Origin: JARRRL01 sp037380725
GTDB lineage: Bacteria > Pseudomonadota > Gammaproteobacteria > Pseudomonadales > JANQJO01
Assembly: GCA_037380725.1 (NCBI GenBank)
Contig: JARRRL010000183.1
Span: 1-5,116, forward strand
Direction of reading: 5' to 3'
DNA length: 5,116 nt
Position 1 is the stretch's first letter. Each line of letters begins with the position of its first letter. The translations under genes were made by a program, and so were the position numbers. The notes below the pieces were generated by a model, which made no database searches, was not told the origin of the DNA, and was given only the letters and a program-made list of their open reading frames with translations. Positions 1-5,116 of the stretch are shown one piece after another.

Positions 1-296
1 ACGGCCATCATGATCAAACCGGGTACGATAAATTGGACGTAATCCACAACACGCATTTGACCCAAGCGGGTACCAATTAAATTACCGAAAATCACAAAAT
101 ACAACATCATGGTGATCACAGGCGGGAGCAATGTTTGCATCCAGATACGCGTAAAGCGTCGTACTTCGCGCACAACTATGGTACACAAGGCCACCCATTC
201 GCGCCGATACACCCGGTTCTCGCGATCCCAATCCTTATACGGATCATGGTGCAGGTTGACCTCCGCATCCGGGTTTGGGGATATCAAATCACTCAC
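1..296 (-). CDS. yadH: YadH-type ABC-2 exporter permease, partial (N-terminal 98 codons)
   Basis: This is the membrane subunit of an ABC-2 type exporter in the inner membrane, partner of the ATPase encoded just upstream; the substrate is unknown. I translated the minus strand by hand. After a hydrophilic leader of about 28 residues, the reading frame contains REWVAL, then RRFTRIWMQTLLPPVITMML, FGNLIGTRLG and QFIVPGLIMMAV, which closely follow the start of E. coli YadH as I remember it, including the family IVPGLIMM motif. The gene is cut by the left window edge; E. coli YadH has about 256 residues. The start chosen is GTG at 296, whose bases overlap the TGA stop of the ATPase gene (GTGA). It is backed by a GAGGGGG Shine-Dalgarno at 302-308, 5 bases away. 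A GTG at 212 would remove the leader and give a length closer to YadH, but it has no good ribosome site. The family call is firm; the exact start is less so. Confidence 0.9.
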   Translation of the reverse strand, partial: MSDLISPNPDAEVNLHHDPYKDWDRENRVYRREWVALCTIVVREVRRFTRIWMQTLLPPVITMMLYFVIFGNLIGTRLGQMRVVDYVQFIVPGLIMMA

Positions 297-1231
297 GCTC
301 GCCCCCTCATACTGGTTTTACGTACGAACAGTTCTTCAAGACGGTTTGTTTTGTTTTTCATGCTCACCACCCTCACCCCTCGCGCGCTGAGCCAAGCAAA
401 CAGGTCGTTCAAACTTTTTCCGCGCGGCAGACTGGCCTCAAGCGTCGTGTCATCAATCCGAATGAGCGGTGCGGGCGCATCGCTGGCCAGCACCACACTC
501 GGCAGCGTCTCAAGCGGATACTCTAAATCCAGTACAAAAACTTCGGAATCAAGCTGTGACAAGAGTGATTTCACAGAACCTTGTTCAACGATACAACCTT
601 GATCAATAATACCAACATTGCGACACAACAACTCCGCTTCTTCCAAATAGTGCGTCGTGAGGATTATCGTTGTGCCCGCCTGGTTCAATTGCGTCAAATA
701 CTCCCACATCGAACGTCGTAATTCGATATCAACACCCGCCGTTGGCTCATCCAAAATCAGCAAGGGCGGTGCGTGCACCAAAGCGCGCGCAATCATTAAA
801 CGCCGTTTCATACCACCGGACAGCGAGCGGGAAGGCAGATATCGTTTATCCCACAAACCCAAAGCCCGCAAGTAATGATCCGCGCGTTCTCCCGCAATAC
901 GCGCCGGCAAGCCATAGTAACCCGCCTGCGTGATGAGCACATCTCGCGTCATCTCAAACTGATTGAAGTTAAACTCCTGAGGCACCACACCCAGTTTACG
1001 TTTCGCGCTTGGGAAGTCTTCATCAATATCAATGCCAAAGATACGAACCACGCCAGCCGTCTTATCCACCAACGAACTCAGCACACCAATGGTCGTGGAT
1101 TTTCCAGCGCCGTTGGGTCCCAGCAAGGCGTAAAAATCACCCTCCTCCACACGCAAGGAGACCCCCGACAAGGCCTGTACACCGCCCGGATAGTCCTTCC
1201 TTAATCCTTCGATTTCAACCGCTGAGCTCAT
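293..1231 (-). CDS. yadG: YadG-type ABC exporter ATP-binding protein
   Basis: This is the cytoplasmic ATPase that should drive the ABC-2 exporter whose permease follows at once. Counted from the ATG at 1231 (312 residues), it has Walker A GPNGAGKST at 38-46, Q-loop Q85 in VVPQEFNFN, the ABC signature LSGGMKRR at 137-144, Walker B LLILDEP at 157-163, and switch histidine H194 in LTTHYLEEAE. All catalytic residues are intact. The C-terminal NRLEELFV (about 296-303) and the overall run match E. coli YadG from memory; length is as expected. The frame is open to a GTG at 1243 with another GTG at 1240. I prefer ATG 1231 because GGTGAG at 1236-1241 lies 4 bases upstream and because MSSAVEIEGL aligns with the YadG N-terminus. 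The gene follows hda by 46 bases and overlaps the permease start by 4 bases, so translation of the two subunits is probably coupled. Drug or polysaccharide export are common guesses for the family but are not shown here. Confidence 0.93.
   Translation of the reverse strand: MSSAVEIEGLRKDYPGGVQALSGVSLRVEEGDFYALLGPNGAGKSTTIGVLSSLVDKTAGVVRIFGIDIDEDFPSAKRKLGVVPQEFNFNQFEMTRDVLITQAGYYGLPARIAGERADHYLRALGLWDKRYLPSRSLSGGMKRRLMIARALVHAPPLLILDEPTAGVDIELRRSMWEYLTQLNQAGTTIILTTHYLEEAELLCRNVGIIDQGCIVEQGSVKSLLSQLDSEVFVLDLEYPLETLPSVVLASDAPAPLIRIDDTTLEASLPRGKSLNDLFAWLSARGVRVVSMKNKTNRLEELFVRKTSMRGRA
302..308 (-). promoter_or_regulatory. Ribosome binding site of the YadH-type permease gene
   Basis: GAGGGGG on the minus strand lies 5 bases before GTG 296, inside the last codons of the ATPase gene. 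It supports the overlapping GTG start and the extended N-terminus of the permease. Confidence 0.6.
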
Positions 1232-1242
1232 CGTACTCACCA

Positions 1243-1272
1243 CCCTGTATTTATTATCCCTGTATTATTATT
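1243..1272. repeat. 15-base near-perfect tandem repeat between hda and yadG
   Basis: On the plus strand CCCTGTATTTATTAT (1243-1257) is followed directly by CCCTGTATTATTATT (1258-1272); the first nine bases are identical. It fills most of the 46-base gap between the hda stop and the yadG start, just upstream of the yadG ribosome site. Confidence 0.8.
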
Positions 1273-1277
1273 GGTTT

Positions 1278-2018
1278 TCAGACGCCCGCTGCGCCAGTCG
1301 GCTGAATGGAAATATCCTGCAACAGTGCTTTCACAAACGGGACCGTCACACGGCGCTTTTGCTCAATCGAATGTTGATCAATCGCGTTCAACACGGTCAT
1401 CAAACTCAACCAATCACGCCCCACTCGCGTCAAGCAATACTGCCCGACTTCGGGTGTAATGAGAATACCGCGAGCCGCTGCTCGATGAATCAGCGCGACC
1501 AGTTTTTCATCGTCTCGTAAGTCATGAATCTGATATATTTCCGCTGATTTTATTCGAGACACCAAATCGGGCATACCCAAGGTAAACGCCAAGGGCGCCT
1601 GCGCACTGCTGATGATGAGCGTCGAACCCATTTGTCGGATTTGATTAAAACAGTGGAAAACCGCCTCCTCCCATACCCGTATCCCAGCAATACAATGAAT
1701 ATCGTCTAAGGTCACCACATCACAGGTCGCCACGTCCTCCAAAACGGAGGGTCCATTCTGCGATAACGTTTTGAGTGGCAAATACGCGGCTCGCCCACCC
1801 CGTTTATCCGCCTCATTGCAACACGCTTGTAACAAATGACTTTTACCTGTCGGCGCGCTGGACCACAACAAAAACAACTCACCCTCGCCTTCTGACACCG
1901 CTCGGCGGAGGGCTTGGGCCATTTGGGTGTTGTCGGGTCCAGGGTGATAATGTTCGAAATCCGTCTCCAAACCAAACGAAAAAGGAAGGGAAAGCTGTTG
2001 AGCCATCACGAGGTTCAC
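1278..2018 (-). CDS. hda: DnaA regulatory inactivator Hda
   Basis: Hda binds the DNA-loaded sliding clamp and stimulates hydrolysis of DnaA-bound ATP, which prevents re-initiation (the RIDA process). The sequence shows the N-terminal clamp-binding motif QLSLPF at residues 8-13, a DnaA-like AAA+ fold with Walker A-like SSAPTGKS at 53-60, Walker B VVTLDDIH at 101-108, and the box VII arginine R155 in DLVSRI, matching the arginine finger R153 of E. coli Hda. The end VTVPFVKALL (about 224-233) matches E. coli TIPFVKEIL; about a dozen extra residues follow. It lacks the DnaA DNA-binding domain, so it is not DnaA itself. Length is 246 residues, close to the family. The start is uncertain: GTG 2018 (with AAGAAG 6 bases upstream), GTG 2009 or ATG 2006 all keep the clamp motif. 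It lies 113 bases after the PerM-like gene, enough for its own promoter, and 46 bases before yadG. Confidence 0.95.
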   Translation of the reverse strand: MNLVMAQQLSLPFSFGLETDFEHYHPGPDNTQMAQALRRAVSEGEGELFLLWSSAPTGKSHLLQACCNEADKRGGRAAYLPLKTLSQNGPSVLEDVATCDVVTLDDIHCIAGIRVWEEAVFHCFNQIRQMGSTLIISSAQAPLAFTLGMPDLVSRIKSAEIYQIHDLRDDEKLVALIHRAAARGILITPEVGQYCLTRVGRDWLSLMTVLNAIDQHSIEQKRRVTVPFVKALLQDISIQPTGAAGV

Positions 2019-2131
2019 TTCTTGCTTCTTAATATTTCAATTTTCTTCAAGACTGCGCTAAAACGCGACGACGTCACGCTGTCACATTCAGACCGAATTT
2101 GGGATGACGAAAACAAAACGCCACACACTCA
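2019..2131. other. 113-base gap between perM and hda
   Basis: This is the largest gap inside the gene run and the likeliest site for an hda promoter. I found no hexamer pair with acceptable spacing: TATTAA near the hda start lacks a -35 partner. GTCAC is repeated at 2073-2077 and 2081-2085. No convincing terminator for the PerM-like gene is seen. Confidence 0.5.
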
Positions 2132-3247
2132 TTACTCAGAAGCGGCGGGAGGCAGCGCGTACCACGCGGAGTTCAAATAATACCGGTAGGCACGATGCAA
2201 TACTACCAAAAATACTGCCGCAACGGGTAAAGCCAGCAACATACCCACAAAACCAAACAACTGCGCCCCCGCCAAGACGGCAAAAATCACCGCGACAGGG
2301 TGTAATCCGATTTTATCGCCAACCAGCAATGGTGTCAGGATCACGCCCTCTAAGGCCTGTCCCATCACAAAGACCCCCAACACCAAGGCCGGATGAACCC
2401 AATCGTGAAACTGTAAAAACGCAACGATCAGCGCCGCAACCAGTCCCACGGCAAAGCCCAAGTACGGCACAATACTGGCTAAACCGGCCATCAATCCAAT
2501 CAGCAGGGCAAAATCCACCCCCACCACAGCCAAGCCCACACTATACACAATGCCCAACGCCAACATCACCATAAGTTGTCCGCGTACAAACGACGCCATC
2601 ACCTCGTCGCAGGCTTGCACCAAGGAGACCGTCTGCGATTCAATTGATCTCGGCAGGGTACGCTGTAATCGAGCCATGATCACGCGCCAGTCTTTCAACA
2701 AATAAAAACTCACCACAGGAATCAGGGTCATATTTGCCAAAAAACCCAGAAATGCCAATCCCGATGTGGTTGCCTGTTTCGCAAACCCACTGGCCACACC
2801 ACTGACGCCTTGCCAACTGTTCAATACGGTTTCCCGTACCTGGTCCACTTCCACCTCGCTGCCTTCCAAACCCATCCACGACAAGATCAGGGGTAAAGCC
2901 GTGTTTTGAATCCAATCCAAACACAGCGGTAAGCGTTGCCACACCACTTGTAACTGTTGCGCCAGTAACGGAATAACAATCACGAGCGTCATAGCAAAAA
3001 ACAGCACAAAAGCGGCAAAAACCACAACAACCGCTGCTACGCGACTGAAGCCGCGCGACACCAGACGATCCACCATCGGATTTCCCAAATAGGCTAGCGC
3101 GGCTCCGGCCAAAAAGGGAGTCAAGATAGGTTGCAAAACGTACAACAGCCACCCCAGTATGCCCACTGCCCCCAGACCAAGCACAAGCCACCTATTTGTA
3201 GTCGTAGCAGGGGAATGGCCCACAGATTTGAGTTTCCGAATTATCAC
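2132..3247 (-). CDS. perM: AI-2E/PerM family inner-membrane permease
   Basis: This is a 371-residue polytopic membrane protein of the AI-2E transporter (PerM/TqsA) superfamily. Hydrophobic spans lie at roughly 20-37, 38-55, 70-96, 163-184, 225-244, 246-277, 284-308 and 316-350, with a long soluble segment at about 97-160, the usual family layout. Recognisable family motifs are FYLLKDW (181-187), VRGQL (221-225), IVPYLG (259-264) and GLHPVAVIFAVLAGAQLFGFVG (314-335, with ALP at 339-341). Members are linked to quorum-signal export or Na+/H+ antiport, but the PerM branch has no firm substrate; its regular place next to hda favours PerM over TqsA. The start is GTG 3247, with a strong GGGAGG Shine-Dalgarno at 3256-3261, 8 bases upstream. 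It follows the DUF2066 gene by 27 bases, so the two are probably cotranscribed. Family confidence is high; the gene symbol and function are less certain. Confidence 0.88.
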   Translation of the reverse strand: MIIRKLKSVGHSPATTTNRWLVLGLGAVGILGWLLYVLQPILTPFLAGAALAYLGNPMVDRLVSRGFSRVAAVVVVFAAFVLFFAMTLVIVIPLLAQQLQVVWQRLPLCLDWIQNTALPLILSWMGLEGSEVEVDQVRETVLNSWQGVSGVASGFAKQATTSGLAFLGFLANMTLIPVVSFYLLKDWRVIMARLQRTLPRSIESQTVSLVQACDEVMASFVRGQLMVMLALGIVYSVGLAVVGVDFALLIGLMAGLASIVPYLGFAVGLVAALIVAFLQFHDWVHPALVLGVFVMGQALEGVILTPLLVGDKIGLHPVAVIFAVLAGAQLFGFVGMLLALPVAAVFLVVLHRAYRYYLNSAWYALPPAASE

Positions 3248-3255
3248 CTCTAAGA

Positions 3256-3261
3256 CCTCCC
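3256..3261 (-). promoter_or_regulatory. Strong ribosome binding site of the PerM-like gene
   Basis: On the minus strand this reads GGGAGG, 8 bases before the GTG at 3247. It lies inside the 27-base gap after the DUF2066 stop codon and supports the GTG as the true start, since no upstream in-frame start competes. Confidence 0.7.
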
Positions 3262-3274
3262 TACCAGCACATCA

Positions 3275-4642
3275 TCATCTGCCCTGAGGCCCCACCCAAT
3301 AGTACTCCAGCACACGGGGCAAGCGCTCCAGCGATGCCGTATCATCGCCGATTCGTGTTGGTGACTCACGGTCTAATTCACTCTGTAATTCACCTTGCGC
3401 TTCACTTTGCCACTCACTGTGCGGTTCACGGTATTCTGGTTCAACAGACCAGTGTTCTGGTTCAACAGACCAGGCGGTCTCCACACCTTCAGCACCCCTC
3501 GCCTCTCGGGGTATTAAGCGGTTATCCAAAGCGATGGATTTTTTAAATTGTTCGACACTGCCATCTAAGTCAATCGAATACAGCAGATGATCCCCCTCCA
3601 CACGCTGCAATTGAACTTTTTTCACCACATTCAAGCGCTGCAAATACTGCTGAACACCTTGATAAGTGACAAAATCTTTTACATCCACAACGCGCACACT
3701 CACGCGTCCGATCGAGTCCACATCTCGAACCACCGAATACAAGGCTGACAGTTGCTCCGCAACACGATTTATGGCTCGCTCAGACAAGTTCGCCACAGTA
3801 ACAGCTTGATCATCAAACCGATACGATTCGCCGTTCACTTCAAGTCGCCATTCACCCCGCCATTGATCTGGACTGACTTGCCGCACACGCCCCAACACCA
3901 CGACGTCCGGATTGTAACGCCGCGAAGCCAACATCATGGTATCCGTAATAAACCCAAAAACACCGACCTCCGCTCCCTGATTCACGTCTTCCTGATCCAG
4001 AATCGGTAAGGTCATCGGCAGTCCCCGTGCGGATGCGGCGTGCCGCAACGCACTCACCGCCGCACCACGCACACCGCGTGTCGCATCATCTCGATCCGTC
4101 ACCGCATAACCCGCGTCTGAATGATCTACACCACCTTGAGCACCCAGCACAAATCGTTGACCCCCAGCGGTTTCCACACCCAACCAAACCAACACCACGG
4201 GTCTGGTATTGCCCCACACCGGTTGACCTTGTGCACGCAGTACATTGACCAAGATATTTTCATCAAAGCGCAAGCGCAACCACAACCCTGCCGTAGACAA
4301 TGCCCGCTGCTCACGTTCCCACTTTTCTGCCTCCGAAGGCGACTCATGCGCATAGGAAACCACGTACTCAGATGCTTGTTGCAATATCGTCTTTGCCGTT
4401 CCCGTCTCCAGCACCTTATCCGTACCACTGATGCGCACCAGTACCGTCGACAACGCAGAGGACATTGCTTCATCACGCGCTGCCGCCGAGCTGTTGGGTA
4501 CCCACACGCGCGTTAAGCCTAATGCTTCCACCTGTTCTGCCGCCATCGCCAGGTCCATACGCACACAGCACATGACCACGTATACCACTGCACACGCTAT
4601 CACGGCGAACACCCACTGCACGCTCACAACACTCCATTTCAA
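3275..4642 (-). CDS. DUF2066 domain-containing envelope protein
   Basis: This 455-residue protein resembles the DUF2066 family, commonly encoded beside purM, perM and hda in gammaproteobacteria; its role is unknown. The start chosen is TTG 4642, because GAGGA at 4650-4654 lies 7 bases upstream and the product then opens MKW followed by a hydrophobic run (residues 4-27) and a possible signal peptidase site at AMA-AE (after residue 34), so export to the periplasm is likely. VIAC at 14-17 fits a lipobox loosely, but the residues after it are hydrophobic, which argues against a lipoprotein. The frame continues upstream to TTG 4729/ATG 4726, but that part is made of short DNA repeats and is probably not translated. 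The core (about 35-385) holds family-like stretches such as VLVRISGTD, GLWLRLRFDE, RPVVLVWLGVE and GRVRQVSPDQWRGEWRL. An acidic repeat insert at about 388-428 precedes the end LEYYWVG. The DUF2066 call rests on recalled sequence features and context. Confidence 0.8.
   Translation of the reverse strand: MKWSVVSVQWVFAVIACAVVYVVMCCVRMDLAMAAEQVEALGLTRVWVPNSSAAARDEAMSSALSTVLVRISGTDKVLETGTAKTILQQASEYVVSYAHESPSEAEKWEREQRALSTAGLWLRLRFDENILVNVLRAQGQPVWGNTRPVVLVWLGVETAGGQRFVLGAQGGVDHSDAGYAVTDRDDATRGVRGAAVSALRHAASARGLPMTLPILDQEDVNQGAEVGVFGFITDTMMLASRRYNPDVVVLGRVRQVSPDQWRGEWRLEVNGESYRFDDQAVTVANLSERAINRVAEQLSALYSVVRDVDSIGRVSVRVVDVKDFVTYQGVQQYLQRLNVVKKVQLQRVEGDHLLYSIDLDGSVEQFKKSIALDNRLIPREARGAEGVETAWSVEPEHWSVEPEYREPHSEWQSEAQGELQSELDRESPTRIGDDTASLERLPRVLEYYWVGPQGR
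3360..3425 (-). repeat. 12-base periodic repeat coding an acidic Ser-Glu-Gln segment
   Basis: Within the DUF2066 gene the motif TTCAC/CTCAC recurs at about 12-base steps on the plus strand. The encoded residues read SEWQ SEAQ GELQ SELD, a four-residue period (about residues 406-428). It looks like an expanded low-complexity segment that keeps the reading frame. Confidence 0.6.
3434..3473 (-). repeat. In-frame 21-base tandem duplication (WSVEPE repeat)
   Basis: The 19-mer TTCTGGTTCAACAGACCAG occurs at 3434-3452 and again, identical, at 3455-3473 on the plus strand, giving a 21-base period. It codes two copies of WSVEPE seven residues apart near the C-terminus of the DUF2066 protein. The exact identity of the copies suggests a recent duplication. 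Confidence 0.9.
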
Positions 4643-4649
4643 ACCATCA

Positions 4650-4654
4650 TCCTC
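4650..4654 (-). promoter_or_regulatory. Ribosome binding site deciding the TTG start of the DUF2066 gene
   Basis: GAGGA on the minus strand lies 7 bases before TTG 4642. It is the best ribosome site in front of any in-frame start, and the TTG puts a lysine directly ahead of the hydrophobic segment, as expected of a signal peptide. Confidence 0.5.
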
Positions 4655-4700
4655 GCACACGCTGTTTCGGCAAACCCGGTGTCGATCGCCATCAGACGAC

Positions 4701-4739
4701 CAATACAAACCATCAATACAAACCATCAATACAGACTAT
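4701..4739. repeat. Three tandem 13-base repeats in the DUF2066 leader
   Basis: On the plus strand CAATACAAACCAT occurs at 4701-4713 and 4714-4726, followed by the variant CAATACAGACTAT at 4727-4739 (two mismatches). The repeats lie 59 to 97 bases ahead of the proposed TTG start, downstream of the candidate promoter, so they would fall in the 5' leader of the mRNA. Confidence 0.9.
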
Positions 4740-4764
4740 CAACAAGCTACAAGCTACCAATCAA
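4735..4764 (-). promoter_or_regulatory. Candidate sigma70 promoter for the DUF2066-perM run
   Basis: On the minus strand TTGATT (4759-4764) and GATAGT (4735-4740) are separated by 18 bases. Each matches the consensus hexamer at four positions. The position upstream of the first gene of the run fits, but the match is modest and other AT-rich options exist nearby. Confidence 0.25.
4742..4755. repeat. 7-base tandem duplication
   Basis: ACAAGCT is repeated exactly at 4742-4748 and 4749-4755 on the plus strand. It lies in the spacer of the candidate minus-strand promoter, next to the 13-base repeats, so copy number could change promoter spacing. Confidence 0.8.
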
Positions 4765-4834
4765 ACAATCTACCAACAAAAAAGTATTGACGCTCCGATC
4801 ATTCGCCATCGATGAGACACTCGCTGATAAAGCT

Positions 4835-4862
4835 TTGCGCCACGAATCCAGACAGCTATAAT
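4835..4862 (+). promoter_or_regulatory. Candidate plus-strand promoter with perfect TATAAT
   Basis: TATAAT at 4857-4862 is an exact -10 hexamer. The best partner upstream is TTGCGC at 4835-4840 with a 16-base spacer, matching the -35 consensus only at TTG. It would transcribe away from the DUF2066 gene toward the right edge, where no gene begins within the window, so any leader would exceed 250 bases. Confidence 0.3.
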
Positions 4863-5085
4863 TCATCTCCTGTTTTTGGCGGCATCAGACGGCTCAACGT
4901 TCACAATCCATTCCACTGATTCCCAAATAGACGAATAAACAAAAGTGCAAAAAATAAGCTGTATGAATCATTAGCGCCACAAAGACCGCAACAGCCTAGC
5001 AGATTTGCCCCAAACACCGAAGCACAGGCATCGCCTTTTTCAAGCCCAATTACGCACACGTCATTCAGAATCCACATTTAAAACA

Positions 5086-5113
5086 ATGCACATATTAACC
5101 AATATGCACATAT
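5086..5113. repeat. 10-base direct repeat with 18-base period at the window edge
   Basis: ATGCACATAT occurs at 5086-5095 and 5104-5113. The second copy sits within ATATGCACATAT (5102-5113), an inverted repeat of ATATG and CATAT around CA. It may be an operator pair or the start of a longer repeat array cut by the window end. Confidence 0.7.
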
Positions 5114-5116
5114 ACA

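Larger units (their letters stand above)
4643..5116. other. Non-coding region upstream of the DUF2066 gene
   Basis: About 470 bases without a convincing gene on either strand. It holds, left to right, the ribosome site of the DUF2066 gene, three 13-base repeats (4701-4739), a 7-base duplication (4742-4755), a candidate minus-strand promoter, a candidate plus-strand promoter ending in TATAAT at 4857-4862, and a direct repeat at the window edge (5086-5113). The stretch from 4863 to 5085 shows nothing clear beyond a 4-base-pair hairpin before T5 near 5026-5040. A divergent gene, possibly purM, may start beyond the window; that is inferred from known gene order only. Confidence 0.6.

Noticed and set aside
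135..602. Open plus-strand frame of 155 codons
   Set aside because: It lies wholly opposite the YadG/YadH genes, which have intact family motifs, and its product is low in recognisable structure; it is a shadow.
843..855. DnaA-box-like TTATCCCACA, considered because hda is nearby
   Set aside because: It has an extra base compared with TTATNCACA and lies inside the yadG coding sequence.
2071..2087. Possible CRP-like site with TGTGA on the minus strand in the perM-hda gap
   Set aside because: Only one half-site is present; the other half reads GACGT instead of TCACA.
2104..2574. Open plus-strand frame of 156 codons, rich in proline and arginine
   Set aside because: It is antisense to the C-terminal membrane half of the PerM-like gene. 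The Pro/Arg/Gln-rich composition is what the complement of hydrophobic codons gives.
4121..4516. Open plus-strand frame of 131 codons
   Set aside because: It is opposite the conserved core of the DUF2066 gene, without a ribosome site or known motifs.
4643..4729. Upstream extension of the DUF2066 frame to TTG 4729 or ATG 4726
   Set aside because: It adds 29 residues partly coded by 13-base tandem repeats, buries the signal peptide, and has no ribosome site as good as the one before TTG 4642.
4787..4792. TTGACG resembling a -35 box on the plus strand
   Set aside because: No acceptable -10 hexamer lies 15 to 18 bases downstream.
5026..5040. Possible terminator hairpin AGGC-ATC-GCCT followed by T residues
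   Set aside because: The stem has only four base pairs and a 3-base loop, and there is no gene ending just before it on the plus strand.
5052..5067. Partial resemblance to a PurR operator (ACGCACACGT)
   Set aside because: Only the left half-site fits well; the right half is poor, and no pur gene is visible in the window.

Overview
The window is a compact minus-strand gene run from a proteobacterium, most likely a gammaproteobacterium. The main evidence is a clear Hda protein (the DnaA-inactivating AAA+ factor, essentially restricted to Proteobacteria) preceded by an AI-2E/PerM-type permease and a DUF2066 protein. This neighbourhood is familiar from gammaproteobacteria next to the purM-purN locus. 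I cannot name a genus. Base composition looks balanced and even across the genes, with no sign of an insertion sequence, phage or CRISPR array.

All genes read right to left. At the right is a roughly 470-base non-coding stretch (about 4643-5116) with short tandem repeats and candidate promoters. Then come a DUF2066 envelope-type protein (3275-4642), a PerM-like polytopic membrane protein (2132-3247), hda (1278-2018), the ATPase of a YadG-type ABC-2 exporter (293-1231), and the first 98 codons of its YadH-type permease partner (1-296, running off the left edge). DUF2066-perM (27-base gap), hda-yadG (46-base gap) and yadG-yadH (4-base stop/start overlap) are tightly packed. The 113-base hda-perM gap is the only place inside the run where a separate promoter is likely.

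Functionally the run mixes replication control and envelope genes. Hda binds the sliding clamp and stimulates DnaA-ATP hydrolysis after initiation. YadG and YadH would form an ABC-2 exporter of unknown substrate. PerM and the DUF2066 protein are envelope proteins of poorly known role. Nothing shows that these act in one pathway; they look like a conserved neighbourhood of housekeeping genes.

I do not see a new defence or mobile system. The most unusual points are a repeat-built acidic insert just before the C-terminus of the DUF2066 protein, several short tandem duplications in the non-coding gaps, likely non-ATG starts for most genes (TTG or GTG), and a 10-base direct repeat at 18-base spacing at the right edge of the window.
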